Assembly (NCBI GenBank): GCA_030628905.1
Contig: DAOVQB010000002.1
Coordinates: 1-64,000 of the forward strand
Length of the DNA: 64,000 bases
Source of the DNA: DAOVQB01 sp023128935
Lineage (GTDB): Bacteria > Eisenbacteria > RBG-16-71-46 > CAIMUX01 > WJJG01
Direction of reading: 5' to 3'
Below, piece by piece: positions 35,795-45,600 of this stretch; within the stretch, counting starts at the first letter, position 1, and every line of letters begins with the position of its first letter. The position numbers and the translations under genes were made by a program. Under the pieces are notes generated by a model. That model was not told the DNA's origin and did no database searches. It worked only from the letters and a program-made list of their open reading frames with translations.

Positions 35795-37158
35795 GGCGTG
35801 CGTCCCGCGTCGTCAGTAAACAGATTCCAGCGATCCTGCGGGGGCAGCGTGCGCCGGATCTTGATCTTGGCCTCGTGCGCCAGCGTGAGATGATCGCTCA
35901 CCACGACGCGCTCACCTGCGGCCAGGGACCCGCCACTGTGGACTTTGAGAATCTCCACCCAATCTTCGTTCTCCAGGCCGATGTCGACATAGAGCCACTG
36001 CGCGCGGTCCTCAACCACCTTGAACACGAGGGGCCGGCTGTCCCGGGTCAGGACGGCAGCCTTGGGTACCTGCAATCTATCGGGATAGATCCAGCCGGCG
36101 ATCTCGGCTTGTACAAACATTCCTGGACGCAAGCGACCTTCAGGGTTATCGAAGCGAACGATCACCTCGCAGGTCCGGCTCGCTTCGTCGAGATGGGGGC
36201 TAATGACATCGACCTTCTCCCGCAGCGTGTCCCCTGTGGCCGGCACTGCTAGCAGGACAGGCCTTCCCCTTTCCAGATTGCCCAGATCGGCCTCGAGCAC
36301 ATTCACCGTCGCCTCCAGCCGATCGTTGTTGTAAATGGAGCAGATGCGCGAGCCAAGCGTGATGATCTCGCCCTGTACAACATTCATGCCCTGCACGACA
36401 CCTGCAAATGGGGCGCGGATTTCTGTGTTCTCCAAGTTGAGCTTCGCCCGCTCCTCCGCCACCCGCGCTTCTGCCATACCTGTCCGCTTCTCAAACACCT
36501 GCTGGCGAAAGGCCCCATCCTCCAAAGCCGCCAGCTCGGCCTCGAGCATCCTGGCCTGGAACTCCTCACGGCTCAGCTCCCCGCGCCGGTACTGCGACTC
36601 GAGCTGCTTCTGCTGCCCGGCAAACTCGGAGAGCGCCTCGTGGTTGACCGTGAACTCATCGTCCTCGGCCGCAATCTGGGAGAGGGCCTGAAAATGGCGA
36701 TAGCGGCTCTCCTCAAGAGAGAGCGCATACTCCCTTTGATCAATCTGTGCCAGGAGTTGACCGGCCGTAACCCGATCGCCATCACGGACGAACACATCTA
36801 GCAGTTCTCCGGCAACCTTGGTACGCACCTCGACTGAACGGGGCGTCCGGATCGCCCCGTCGGCGTGTATCGCCATGACCAGACCACCGCGGCGCACCTC
36901 GGCCACGTTGACCTTGATGGCCTTCTCTTTCTTCTTGAGCTTCGCGCCACCGCTCGAGTCCGCCGCGGCGGAATCGGCCCCCGCCCCAGTGCTGTCGGAC
37001 GCGCCGCCATCACCAGTGCCGCCCCCACATCCGGAGACAAGGATCGCGAAGGCTATGGTGAGCAGACCCCGGAGGAGCTTGCCAGCGGGCGGCCGAATTC
37101 TGGATAGGACCACGCAGTAACCTACAGGCTGACCCGCGGTTTGGCTCGGATTCAACAT
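35791..37158 (-). CDS. RND periplasmic adaptor (HlyD/MFP family), lipoprotein
   Basis: A 455-residue membrane-fusion protein that links the inner-membrane pump to an outer-membrane channel. The N-terminal hydrophobic stretch ends in a lipobox (ILVSGC, about residue 45), followed by a Gly/Ser/Ala/Asp-rich tether. The biotinyl-lipoyl half (VEVRTKVAGELLDVFVRDGDRVTAGQLLAQID) is split by an alpha-helical hairpin of about 100 residues (YRHFQALSQIAAEDDEF through EERAKLNLENTEIRAP). The second lipoyl half is FAGVVQGMNVVQGEIITLGSRI, followed by beta-barrel and membrane-proximal domains. The ATG at 37158 has GGGAAGAGG upstream. It is the first gene of the three-gene pump operon, and its stop overlaps the next start. 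Confidence 0.9.
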   Translation of the reverse strand: MLNPSQTAGQPVGYCVVLSRIRPPAGKLLRGLLTIAFAILVSGCGGGTGDGGASDSTGAGADSAAADSSGGAKLKKKEKAIKVNVAEVRRGGLVMAIHADGAIRTPRSVEVRTKVAGELLDVFVRDGDRVTAGQLLAQIDQREYALSLEESRYRHFQALSQIAAEDDEFTVNHEALSEFAGQQKQLESQYRRGELSREEFQARMLEAELAALEDGAFRQQVFEKRTGMAEARVAEERAKLNLENTEIRAPFAGVVQGMNVVQGEIITLGSRICSIYNNDRLEATVNVLEADLGNLERGRPVLLAVPATGDTLREKVDVISPHLDEASRTCEVIVRFDNPEGRLRPGMFVQAEIAGWIYPDRLQVPKAAVLTRDSRPLVFKVVEDRAQWLYVDIGLENEDWVEILKVHSGGSLAAGERVVVSDHLTLAHEAKIKIRRTLPPQDRWNLFTDDAGRTP

Positions 37159-37657
37159 CGGTAACCTCTTCCCTGATCGTCAATCAAGCCCTGGGCGATG
37201 GCGCGAATGCCATCGGCTACTCATATATATAATGGTGTACGTCATCTCCGTATCCCGCGTTGCGTCAGTCACATTCGCAGCCCAGCGCTACTCCAGGAGC
37301 CACAACTGAACGCACTTGGGCCAACTGTGCTGCCACGTGACGTAGCCCCCCCCCCAGCCCCGACCCGCGCAATAGTGTTCTTGCGGCGCGCAACGGGAGG
37401 GGATGATAGCAAATGGCAAGAACCACGGCCAATAGCGATGCCGGCACCCCGTGGATCATAGCACCGGCATCTCCCCTGACTCCCTCTCCGCTCCTGGGCG
37501 TGTGCCTCTTCTGAGGGCCTCTGGGAGGCTTGCTAGGGCTTCCGTCTCCATGTATTATTTGCAATTCTAGCATGTGCTTCGTTAGTGAGAGCACATCCGT
37601 GGGAAGTGCCTGGAAGATGCGGACGTACCTCTCAGCTGGGTTCAGAAAGGCGGGACG
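37159..37657. other. Divergent intergenic region, 499 bases
   Basis: Separates the efflux operon (minus) from the pseudo-receiver gene (plus). It has an AT-rich core at 37221-37233 containing TATAAT on the plus strand, but no good -35 box. An inverted repeat GATGCCGG...CCGGCATC lies at 37437-37471 with a 19-base loop, and a small hairpin GCCTC-tgg-GAGGC at 37517-37529. These could be operator or leader structures for the gene at 37658. I see no RNA gene and no coding frame. Confidence 0.4.
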
Positions 37658-38059
37658 GTGAAAGATCAGGCCAGGATCCTCCTGATTGACAGGGACGATG
37701 AGTTTCTCAGCACGCTGAAGACCGCCCTGGAGGGCCGTGGGTACATTGTGGCTACGGCGGCAAGTGGCCAGGACGGACTGGAGGTGGTGCGCGCAAATAT
37801 GCCCGATCTGATCATCATGGAAGTGATGCTGGAGAATCACGACACGGGCTTCAGCGTCACGCACCAGCTTAAGATCGACCCACTCTTTGGAAAGATCCCG
37901 GTTCTTCTGGTCTCAGCGGTGGCCCAGGCGACGGGCTATCACTTCACACAGGAAGAAGACGGCTTCTGGATGAAATCCGATGACTATCTGGAGAGGCCCA
38001 TCGATACAGACACCCTCCTGCAGCGCGTAGAGGCCTTGTTGAAGAGGGACATGGACTAG
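37658..38059 (+). CDS. Stand-alone pseudo-receiver (response-regulator domain without phosphoacceptor)
   Basis: A 133-residue single-domain receiver fold. The start is a GTG at 37658 with AAAGGCGGG upstream. The N-terminus ARILLIDRDDEFL, the central PDLIIMEVML, the IPVLLVSA strand and the DDYLERPID segment follow CheY topology. Three key positions are changed. The phosphoacceptor aspartate is glutamate (E55), the second member of the acidic pair is arginine (R12), and the invariant lysine is arginine (R113). The serine at position 86 is kept. It is therefore unlikely to be phosphorylated and may be locked in an active-like state or act as a protein adaptor. It lies 115 bases upstream of the NfnAB-fusion gene on the same strand, which suggests a regulatory or assembly role for that enzyme. 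Confidence 0.8.
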   Translation: MKDQARILLIDRDDEFLSTLKTALEGRGYIVATAASGQDGLEVVRANMPDLIIMEVMLENHDTGFSVTHQLKIDPLFGKIPVLLVSAVAQATGYHFTQEEDGFWMKSDDYLERPIDTDTLLQRVEALLKRDMD

Positions 38060-38174
38060 AAAAAAGGGGGGCGCAGGCACTCCTGCATAGAGAACGGTCA
38101 ACCTTACCACCAATTCATCCCCCAAGAGAGGCACTTGTCTTCGTGGGGGAGCAAGTACCCGGGAAGCAAGACAG

Positions 38175-40418
38175 ATGCCTCAACTGAATGAAATCCTTCG
38201 CAAGGAAGCCCTACTGCAGGGCTCCGTCACTCTCTTCGAACTCTACTCTCCCGAGATTGCCGAGAAAGTGAAGGCTGGTCAGTTCGTGGTCGTGCGGACA
38301 GATGAGTATGGCGAACGCATTCCCCTCACGGTGGCAGGACATGATCCTCATACGGGATCGATCACGATTATCTTCCAAGAGGTTGGTCTATCCACGAAGA
38401 AGTTGGGCCGGTTCAATCGGGGCGAGGTGATCGCCGACGTCGTGGGACCCTTGGGGCTGCCCAGTAACATCAGGAGGCTTGGAACGGTTGTCTGCGTGGG
38501 GGGTGGCGTTGGTGTGGCCGTGGTCTATCCCGTGGCCAAGGCCTTCAAGGAAGCAGGCAATGAGGTTGTCTCGATCATAGGCGCCCGCAGCAAGGATTTG
38601 CTCATCCTTGAAGACGAGATGCGGGCCGTGAGCGACGAACTGCTTGTGACCACTGACGATGGGAGCTATGGCCACCACGGTTTCGTGACCGACGTGCTGA
38701 AGCGGCTGATAGACGAAGGGCGAAAGATCGACGAGGTAACGGCCATTGGCCCTGCGGTCATGATGCGCGCAGTCACGGATGTGACCCGCGAGCCCGGTAT
38801 CCACACGATCGTCAGCCTCAATACTCTCATGGTTGACGGCACCGGGATGTGCGGATGTTGCCGCATCACAGTTGGAGGTAAAACGAAGTTCGTCTGTGTG
38901 GACGGACCCGAGTTTGACGGACACAAAGTCGACTTCGAGGAGTTGCTCAATCGATCCGCGATCTATCACAGAGAAGAGCGCCGGGCCGAATGGGATCACA
39001 AATGTCGCGTGGAGGCCGCCGCGAATGCCTTGAAACGACAGAAGAGCCGGACACCCATGCCGAAGCAGCACCCCATGCGGCGCGCTCGTAACTTTGATGA
39101 AGTGGCTCTAGGATACACTGAGACGCAGGCGATCATCGAAGCCAACCGTTGCCTGAATTGCAAGACTTCCCCCTGCATCGCGGGCTGTCCGGTTGAAATT
39201 GACATCCCAGCATTTATCGCGCTCATCCGCGAGGGCGACTTCATGGGTGCGATCCACAAGATCAAGGAAAAGAACAGCTTGCCTGCCATTTGCGGACGTG
39301 TCTGTCCCCAGGAGGATCAGTGCGAGATCAACTGCGTCTTGAGCAAGAAAGGTCAGCCCATCGCCATCGGCCGCCTGGAACGCTTCGTCGCCGATTACGA
39401 AGCGGCTCAGGGTGAAATCAAGCCGCCTCCTCTTGCGGCTCCTTCGGGAAAACGCGTTGCCGTGATCGGCGCTGGTCCCGCGGGACTCACCGTAGCAGGA
39501 GAACTGGTCAAGCTGGGACATCAGGTCACAGTGTTTGAGGCCTTACACAAGGCGGGGGGGGTGCTTGTCTACGGCATCCCAGAGTTCCGCCTGCCGAAAG
39601 CCGTTGTGCAACAGGAGTGCAACTACATCGGGAAGATGGGCGCAGACATCCGTCTAAGCTTTGTGGTCGGCAAATCGAAGACACTTGATGAGTTGATGAA
39701 GGATGGCTACGATGCCGTTTTCGTTGGAACAGGTGCCGGCCTACCCTACTTCATGAACATCCCTGGCGAGAATCTGAACGGCGTATACTCAGCCAATGAA
39801 TTCCTCACGCGTGTCAATCTGATGAAGGCCTACCGTTTCCCCGAGTACGACACGCCGATCCACCTGGGAAGACGGATTGCTGTTGTCGGTGGCGGGAATG
39901 TGGCGATGGATTCTGCGCGCATCTCGCTGCGCCTGGGCGCCGAGAAGGTCTACTTGGTCTATCGCCGCGCCCGCGAGCAGATGCCCGCCCGCGAGGAGGA
40001 GATTGTGAATGCCTTCGAGGAAGGCGTCATCCCCATGCTCTTGACCAATCCTGTTAAGATCCTGGGCAATCAGAAGGGTTGGGTAGACGGCATGGAGTGC
40101 ATCAAGATGGAGCTTGGCACGCCGGATGCATCTGGCCGCCGGAGGCCCATCCCGATCGAGGATTCCGGGCATGTGATCGACGTTGATATGGTCATTATAG
40201 CGATCGGCCAGGGCCCGAACCCGCTCCTAACCCAGACCACGCCGGACCTGGAAACCAACCGCTGGGGCAATATCTCCGCGGATGAGGAGACTGGCCAGAC
40301 ATCCAAGCGGGGCGTTTTTGCTGGCGGGGACATCGTCACCGGCGCAGCCACGGTGATCCTGGCCATGGGCGCTGGCAAGAAAGCAGCCGCAGCAATTGAC
40401 AAGCACTTGGGGGCCTGA
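38175..40418 (+). CDS. NfnA-NfnB fusion: ferredoxin/NAD(P) transhydrogenase (SudBA-like)
   Basis: A 747-residue fusion of the two subunits of NADH-dependent reduced ferredoxin:NADP+ oxidoreductase, also described as sulphide dehydrogenase SudBA. Residues 1 to about 280 are the NfnA part, with a ferredoxin-reductase FAD/NAD domain (VKAGQFVVVRTDEYGERIPLT, VGGGVGVAVVYPVAKAFKEAG) and a [2Fe-2S] site (GMCGCCRITVGG, CVDGPEFDGHKVD). The rest is the NfnB/GltD part. It has two [4Fe-4S] clusters (CLNCKTSPCIAGCPVEIDIP, CGRVCPQEDQCEINC), an FAD motif (AVIGAGPAGLTVAGELVK) and an NADP(H)-binding GGGNVAMDSARISLRLGA. It should balance NADH, NADPH and reduced ferredoxin, which suits an anaerobe with aldehyde:ferredoxin oxidoreductase. 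The ribosome site (GGGAAGC) is modest. Confidence 0.92.
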   Translation: MPQLNEILRKEALLQGSVTLFELYSPEIAEKVKAGQFVVVRTDEYGERIPLTVAGHDPHTGSITIIFQEVGLSTKKLGRFNRGEVIADVVGPLGLPSNIRRLGTVVCVGGGVGVAVVYPVAKAFKEAGNEVVSIIGARSKDLLILEDEMRAVSDELLVTTDDGSYGHHGFVTDVLKRLIDEGRKIDEVTAIGPAVMMRAVTDVTREPGIHTIVSLNTLMVDGTGMCGCCRITVGGKTKFVCVDGPEFDGHKVDFEELLNRSAIYHREERRAEWDHKCRVEAAANALKRQKSRTPMPKQHPMRRARNFDEVALGYTETQAIIEANRCLNCKTSPCIAGCPVEIDIPAFIALIREGDFMGAIHKIKEKNSLPAICGRVCPQEDQCEINCVLSKKGQPIAIGRLERFVADYEAAQGEIKPPPLAAPSGKRVAVIGAGPAGLTVAGELVKLGHQVTVFEALHKAGGVLVYGIPEFRLPKAVVQQECNYIGKMGADIRLSFVVGKSKTLDELMKDGYDAVFVGTGAGLPYFMNIPGENLNGVYSANEFLTRVNLMKAYRFPEYDTPIHLGRRIAVVGGGNVAMDSARISLRLGAEKVYLVYRRAREQMPAREEEIVNAFEEGVIPMLLTNPVKILGNQKGWVDGMECIKMELGTPDASGRRRPIPIEDSGHVIDVDMVIIAIGQGPNPLLTQTTPDLETNRWGNISADEETGQTSKRGVFAGGDIVTGAATVILAMGAGKKAAAAIDKHLGA

Positions 40419-40465
40419 AGCCCGGAGTCCTAGGGGCTCCGGCATTACCATTGGGAGATGTGCAC

Positions 40466-42625
40466 ATGCAGACGCTCGACCTCGCATCTTCCAGTTCCGG
40501 AGTCCATCTGATCCGCAAGGAGACGGTTCTGCCAGCCGGATCCCATGAGGTCTCGGCAGAGATCGTCATCCTCCCGGGTGCAAAACTCGTGATTGAGCCG
40601 GAGACGGCACTCCACTTCGCGGCGGGCATCGGTCTCACAGTCATGGGCACACTACAGGCCGTCGGATCCGTAGACAAGAAGATCACCTTCGAGGGACAAA
40701 GCTGGCCGGGGGTCACGTTCATAGGCTCGGAGATAAAAGATTCCCACATCGCGCACGCCAGCATTACACGTGCAAGGGGACGGGCCTGGGCGGGCGAGTT
40801 TAGCCAGCACGGCATTCCCGTCTATGGCATGGCATCTACGGATACGAATGTTGTTGGCGCCGCCATCCAGATACACGGCAGCAGCACCTGTCTGATCCTA
40901 CTCACAGACATGCTCTTCAAAGGCAATGGCTTCAATGCAGATGGCGGTGCGGTTTTCGTCAAGCAATCCACCGTAGAATTCAATCGCTGTTCGTTTGAGT
41001 CCAACTTCGCCGGCAACGGCGGGGCCCTGCATTTGGTCAACTCCTCTGCTGTACTCGAATCATGCACGTTCGCCGAAAATGGCAGTGAGGGAGCGACTGG
41101 AACCGGTGGTGCCATCTTCGCAAGTGATTCCTCGGGCCATATTGGGTTGTGCAAGTTCAATAGAAACGCCAGTTACGACGGTGCGGCTATCGTCTGCCAC
41201 AACTCGACCCCCTCGATCCGATCCTGCACCTTCAACGAAAACAGTGCCATCAATAATGGCGGTGCGATCAAGTGTACTGGTACGTCCATGCCGCAGATAC
41301 TGCGCTGTTCGTTTGCGGGGAATAAGGCCGGCGCTTGTGGCGGTGCAATCCACGTCACAATCGACGGCCGGCGGCCGTTACAAATGAGCCGCAGCACATT
41401 CGAGGACAACACCTCCGGACAAGAGGGCGGGGCTCTCTTCTGTGATGCCGATTCACATGCACAGCTCTCGGGTTGTCGTTTCCTGCGCAATTGTGTCCAG
41501 AAGAAAGCCCACTCCGGCGGTGGTGGGGCCATCTATTGTGAAAAGGGTTCGCATCTCAACATTGACTCCAGCGGCTTCGAGGACAATCAGGCAGTGCGCG
41601 GTGGAGCCATCGCCTTCAGCAACGCCGAATCCGTGACTTCCGCGGGCACTACATTGGTCACGCTCAAGGACGCATTCTTCAAGCGCAACCTAGCGTCAGC
41701 AATGGGAGGAGCGCTATGCGTCAGCCAGGACAGCAGTCTTGACATAAGCGCCAATTGCGCATTCCTCGACAACGAGGCGCTACAGGCAGGAGGTGCCATC
41801 TCCAGTGGCAAAGGATCCAAGGTGCTTGTCTGTGCTACGGAGTTCCACCGCAACAAGGCTCCATCCGGCGGCGCTGTGGATTTACGCGGACAACGGAGTC
41901 GGTTGGATGCATGCATTTTCAAAGACAATGAAGCAGGAAGGACCGGCGGTGCCATCGCCTGCCATTCAACAATGCACGTCCACGCGTGTCAATTCGAGCG
42001 CAACGTAGCGCTAGAGATCGGAGGAGGAGCAATCTGGTGCATAGACACAACGACGATAATTGACACTTGTTCATTCACCAAGAACAGATCGGACGGATCC
42101 CTGGTCGGCGGAGCAATCCGATGCCAGGATACGGATGGAAAGTATCAGACAAGCAACACCTTCTCCAAGAATGTTCCCAACAACGTCTCCTATCAAAAAA
42201 CATCCTATCCAACCCCAGTTGGACTCAAGTATAAGCGTATATTCGAGGACTGTTGGATTGTGACGGCCTACTACGGGAGCCCGCATCATCCGCGTGTTAC
42301 AGCCATCCGGGGCCTGCGCGACAGGTTGCTTGTATCTCGCTTCGCAGGGCCTCCAATGACCCTGATCGATTCTCTCTATCGCTCGGTTGGCAAGACCACT
42401 ATGGGGCAATGGTGGATCTCTAAGCTGGAGGAGCCAGGCAGCCAACTGCCGCGAGCCGTGACTAGACCGCTCTGTGATGTATTGTATCGCGTCTCTGGGA
42501 CCTCGCGCCAAGCACCGTCACGCGGGCATGTAAGGGCCCGCGATGCGCGAGGATTTACGTGTGATCGAGATGCCGCCTCTTTCCCAAAACCTCCCTCAGC
42601 ATCTGGCCGGTGTGAGACGACTTGA
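40466..42625 (+). CDS. PMP-type GGA[I/L] repeat beta-helix protein with CFI-box tail
   Basis: A 719-residue protein. I start at the ATG at 40466, eight bases after GGGAG (the frame opens with a TTG at 40451). After a leader region of beta-strands (about 20-140) come about fifteen repeats combining F-x-x-N/D and GGA[I/L/V], for example FESNFAGNGGAL, FNENSAINNGGAI, FEDNTSGQEGGAL and FKDNEAGRTGGAIA. This is the pattern of chlamydial polymorphic membrane proteins, here folded as a parallel beta-helix. There is no signal peptide. Near residue 596 begins CWIVTAYYGSPHHPRVTAIRG, which matches the CFI-box C-terminal motif (C-F-I-A-T-A-x-Y-G-S-x-x-H-P-x-V), followed by RDRLL. About 100 more residues of low-similarity sequence follow. 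The last 71 bases overlap the convergent uvrA gene. Function and export route are unknown. Confidence 0.75.
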   Translation: MQTLDLASSSSGVHLIRKETVLPAGSHEVSAEIVILPGAKLVIEPETALHFAAGIGLTVMGTLQAVGSVDKKITFEGQSWPGVTFIGSEIKDSHIAHASITRARGRAWAGEFSQHGIPVYGMASTDTNVVGAAIQIHGSSTCLILLTDMLFKGNGFNADGGAVFVKQSTVEFNRCSFESNFAGNGGALHLVNSSAVLESCTFAENGSEGATGTGGAIFASDSSGHIGLCKFNRNASYDGAAIVCHNSTPSIRSCTFNENSAINNGGAIKCTGTSMPQILRCSFAGNKAGACGGAIHVTIDGRRPLQMSRSTFEDNTSGQEGGALFCDADSHAQLSGCRFLRNCVQKKAHSGGGGAIYCEKGSHLNIDSSGFEDNQAVRGGAIAFSNAESVTSAGTTLVTLKDAFFKRNLASAMGGALCVSQDSSLDISANCAFLDNEALQAGGAISSGKGSKVLVCATEFHRNKAPSGGAVDLRGQRSRLDACIFKDNEAGRTGGAIACHSTMHVHACQFERNVALEIGGGAIWCIDTTTIIDTCSFTKNRSDGSLVGGAIRCQDTDGKYQTSNTFSKNVPNNVSYQKTSYPTPVGLKYKRIFEDCWIVTAYYGSPHHPRVTAIRGLRDRLLVSRFAGPPMTLIDSLYRSVGKTTMGQWWISKLEEPGSQLPRAVTRPLCDVLYRVSGTSRQAPSRGHVRARDARGFTCDRDAASFPKPPSASGRCETT

Positions 42626-45600
42626 TCGTTGCTAGTGTTTCCGGTGTTCCACGCGCAACCACAGTGCCACCGCCGTCTCCGCCTTCCGGTCCGAGGTCGA
42701 TCACCCAATCGGCCCTCTTGACAACATCCGGATGATGCTCGATGACGATGACCGTATGCCCGCCATCGACGAGTCGATCGAAGACGGACAACAGCCGGAC
42801 TGTGTCGTCGAAATGCAGACCTGTGGTCGGCTCATCAAATAGATATAGATTACCGAGCGCAGCTTTTTCCGCACATCCGCCCCGATCCGTAATCCCACGC
42901 CCGACAGGGCGGGAAACCCCACCCCTTCTACAGCCGGCATTCTGGCTCCGGCTCAGCGGAGCGTCCTTTCCGCCAATCAGTTCTGTGACCAGCTTGAGGC
43001 GTTGGGACTCTCCCCCCGAGAGGGTCGTGGCTGGCTGGCCAAGCCGGAGATATCCCAGCCCAACTTCCTCCAGGATCAGCAGCGGCTGCACGACTCCATC
43101 CGTGTCACCGAAGACCCCCAATGCCTCGCTGACCGTCATTTCCAGTACATCCGCGATCGACGCTCCGTGGTAGGTGCACTCGAGCGTCTCTTCGTTGTAG
43201 CGCTTCCCATGACACTCCTCACAGCGAATCCAGATATCCGCGAGGAAATCCATGCTCACCTTGATGCGCCCCATCCCTTGGCATCTCTCGCAGCGCCCAC
43301 CTCGTGTGTTGAAAGAGAACCGGGCCTTGCGATATCCGCGTGCCTGCGCGCAATCCGTCTCCGCAAAGAGACCGCGAATATGATCAAAGATGCCTGAGTA
43401 CGTGGCCGGATTACTGGCGGGCGTGGATCCGATCGGAGTCTGATCCAGACTTAGCACCCTCCGAAAGCGCTCCATTCCCTCAAGACCCGCACAGCCAACC
43501 GGTGCCCCTCTATCACAGGAAGCCATTAGTACATCAAATATAAGGGAGGATTTGCCGCTGCCTGACACACCAGTGATCGCGATTATCCCGCCAGATGGGA
43601 TCTCAATGTCGAAGCCGTGTAAGTTGTTTGCGGATGCCCGGGTGATTGTAATGCCTTCTCCAAGGCAGCGGCGCCTTTCTGAAACCGGTATGGCACTCTC
43701 CTCTCTTAGATAGTACCCGGTCCGCGAGGCAGGATTGTCCATGATAGCATCAACGCTTCCCTCGGCGACAATCCGCCCACCGTGTCTGCCGCCGCCTGGC
43801 CCGAGATCGATCACATAGTCGGCCGCTCGAATCACGCTGGCGTCATGCTCCACGACGACTACTGTGTTCTCTGCAGCGCACAGGCCCTTCAGGGTCTTGA
43901 TCAGTCTCTGTGTATCACAAGCGTGTAGCCCAATGGTGGGCTCATCTAAAACATACGTGACCCCGCAGAGTCCGGACCCGAGCTGCGTTGCCAGGCGGAC
44001 ACGCTGGGCTTCACCCCCAGATAGCGTGGCGGCACTGCGATCGAGGCTCAGATACCCCAGACCGACATCCACCAAGGACTGGAGCCGTTTGGCAACCTCC
44101 TGGCGGATCTCCGCTGTGACACTCAACTGGCGGTGATCCACTCCGTGATCAGCCGGCTCGGCTTCCAGGGCGGAAAGCATCCGGAGAGTAGCCGCAATGG
44201 ACATGCTGCTTAGCGCCGCGATGTTGAGACCGGCAAAGCGCACGCAGCGCGCAGCGCGGTTGAGCCGCTCTCCGTGGCACTCGGGACAGACCTCATCCTT
44301 CATCACACCCCTCATGGCCTCGCCTCTGTGATCGGCATGCTTGCGCTCATATTCCTCGTTGACATAGTGCGAGAATCCACGCCATGTTGTCTCCCAGGTG
44401 TATTGGCCCTCCCGCTTCTCGCGCTTGAAATGCCATGTCACCTGGTAGGCCTTCTCGCCAGTTCCGTACATGGCGATCTTGCGCGCCCGTGCATCGAGCT
44501 GCTTCCAGGGAACATGTAAGTCAATCCCGCAGTCCGCCTCGACTGCGGTCAATATCGCAAGATGCTGCCCCTTGGGATCTCCGTAGTATCTCCCTGTCTT
44601 ATGCCCGGAGATGGCCCCCTCGAAAAGGGACCGGTTCGGATCCGTAATCAATCTGTCTGGGTCACAGACCGTGATCACTCCAAGCCCCTTGCAGGACGGA
44701 CACGCACCCTGGTGCTGATTGAAGGAGAACATCCTGGCCATCAAGCTCTCACAGTCCGGGCAGTGGGCCCTTCCGGCTCTGGCATAGAGGAGTCGGTAGT
44801 ACTCGTAGATCTCGGTTATGGTCCCCACCGTGGAGCGTGGATTCCGCGACGCCACCCTCTGACTGATCGCAATCGTGGGGGTCAGCCCCGAGGCCTCCTC
44901 GATCTGTGCTTCTGCAGATCTGCCCAGAAAACGGCGTGCAAAGGTTGGGAGGGACTCCCTGAAGCGCCTCTGCCCCTCAGCAAAAATGGTATCAAATGCG
45001 AGGGAAGATTTGCCGCTGCCCGAGACCCCGGTGATCACGGTTATACGGTTCGCTGGAATGCTGACATCGATCCCCTTCAGATTGTGTGTCGAGATACCCC
45101 CCAAGCGGATTGGAGGAGGAGTGTAATCAGCATGAGGAGTGTGAGCAGTGTAGTGGGTAGTGCCTGGGGATTCGATGGTGCGCGCGGAGTAAGGTTCCGT
45201 ATGCCGCTTGCTGGGAGCCTTCGGCGTGGACCGCAATTGGCAGGGCGCGGATTCGATTCCCTGCCACCCTCTCGCCCTGAGAGCTGCCCCGGTGTGGGAA
45301 GCCTCAACCGCAGATATCGCTTCCGGTGTTCCCGCTGCTACCAGCTTCCCGCCACAATCGCCACCCTCCGGTCCCAGGTCAATGACCCAGTCGGCCACTT
45401 TCACAAATTCCAGGTTGTGCTCAACTGCGATGACCGTGTTCCCGCTGTCCACCAGACGGTTGAGTGCATCAAGCAGGATTTCAATATCCGCCAGATGTAG
45501 CCCCGTTGTCGGCTCATCTAGAATGTAGAGCGTTTTCCCCGTGGATGGCCGGCCCAGTTCAGAAGCCAATTTGATCCGTTGGGCCTCTCCACCAGACAGC

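Noticed and set aside
45238..45263. tRNA T-arm-like sequence (GGATTCGATTCC within a GGCAGGG/CCCTGCC stem)
   Set aside because: No acceptor, D or anticodon stems surround it, and it lies inside the coding linker of the double UvrA gene.
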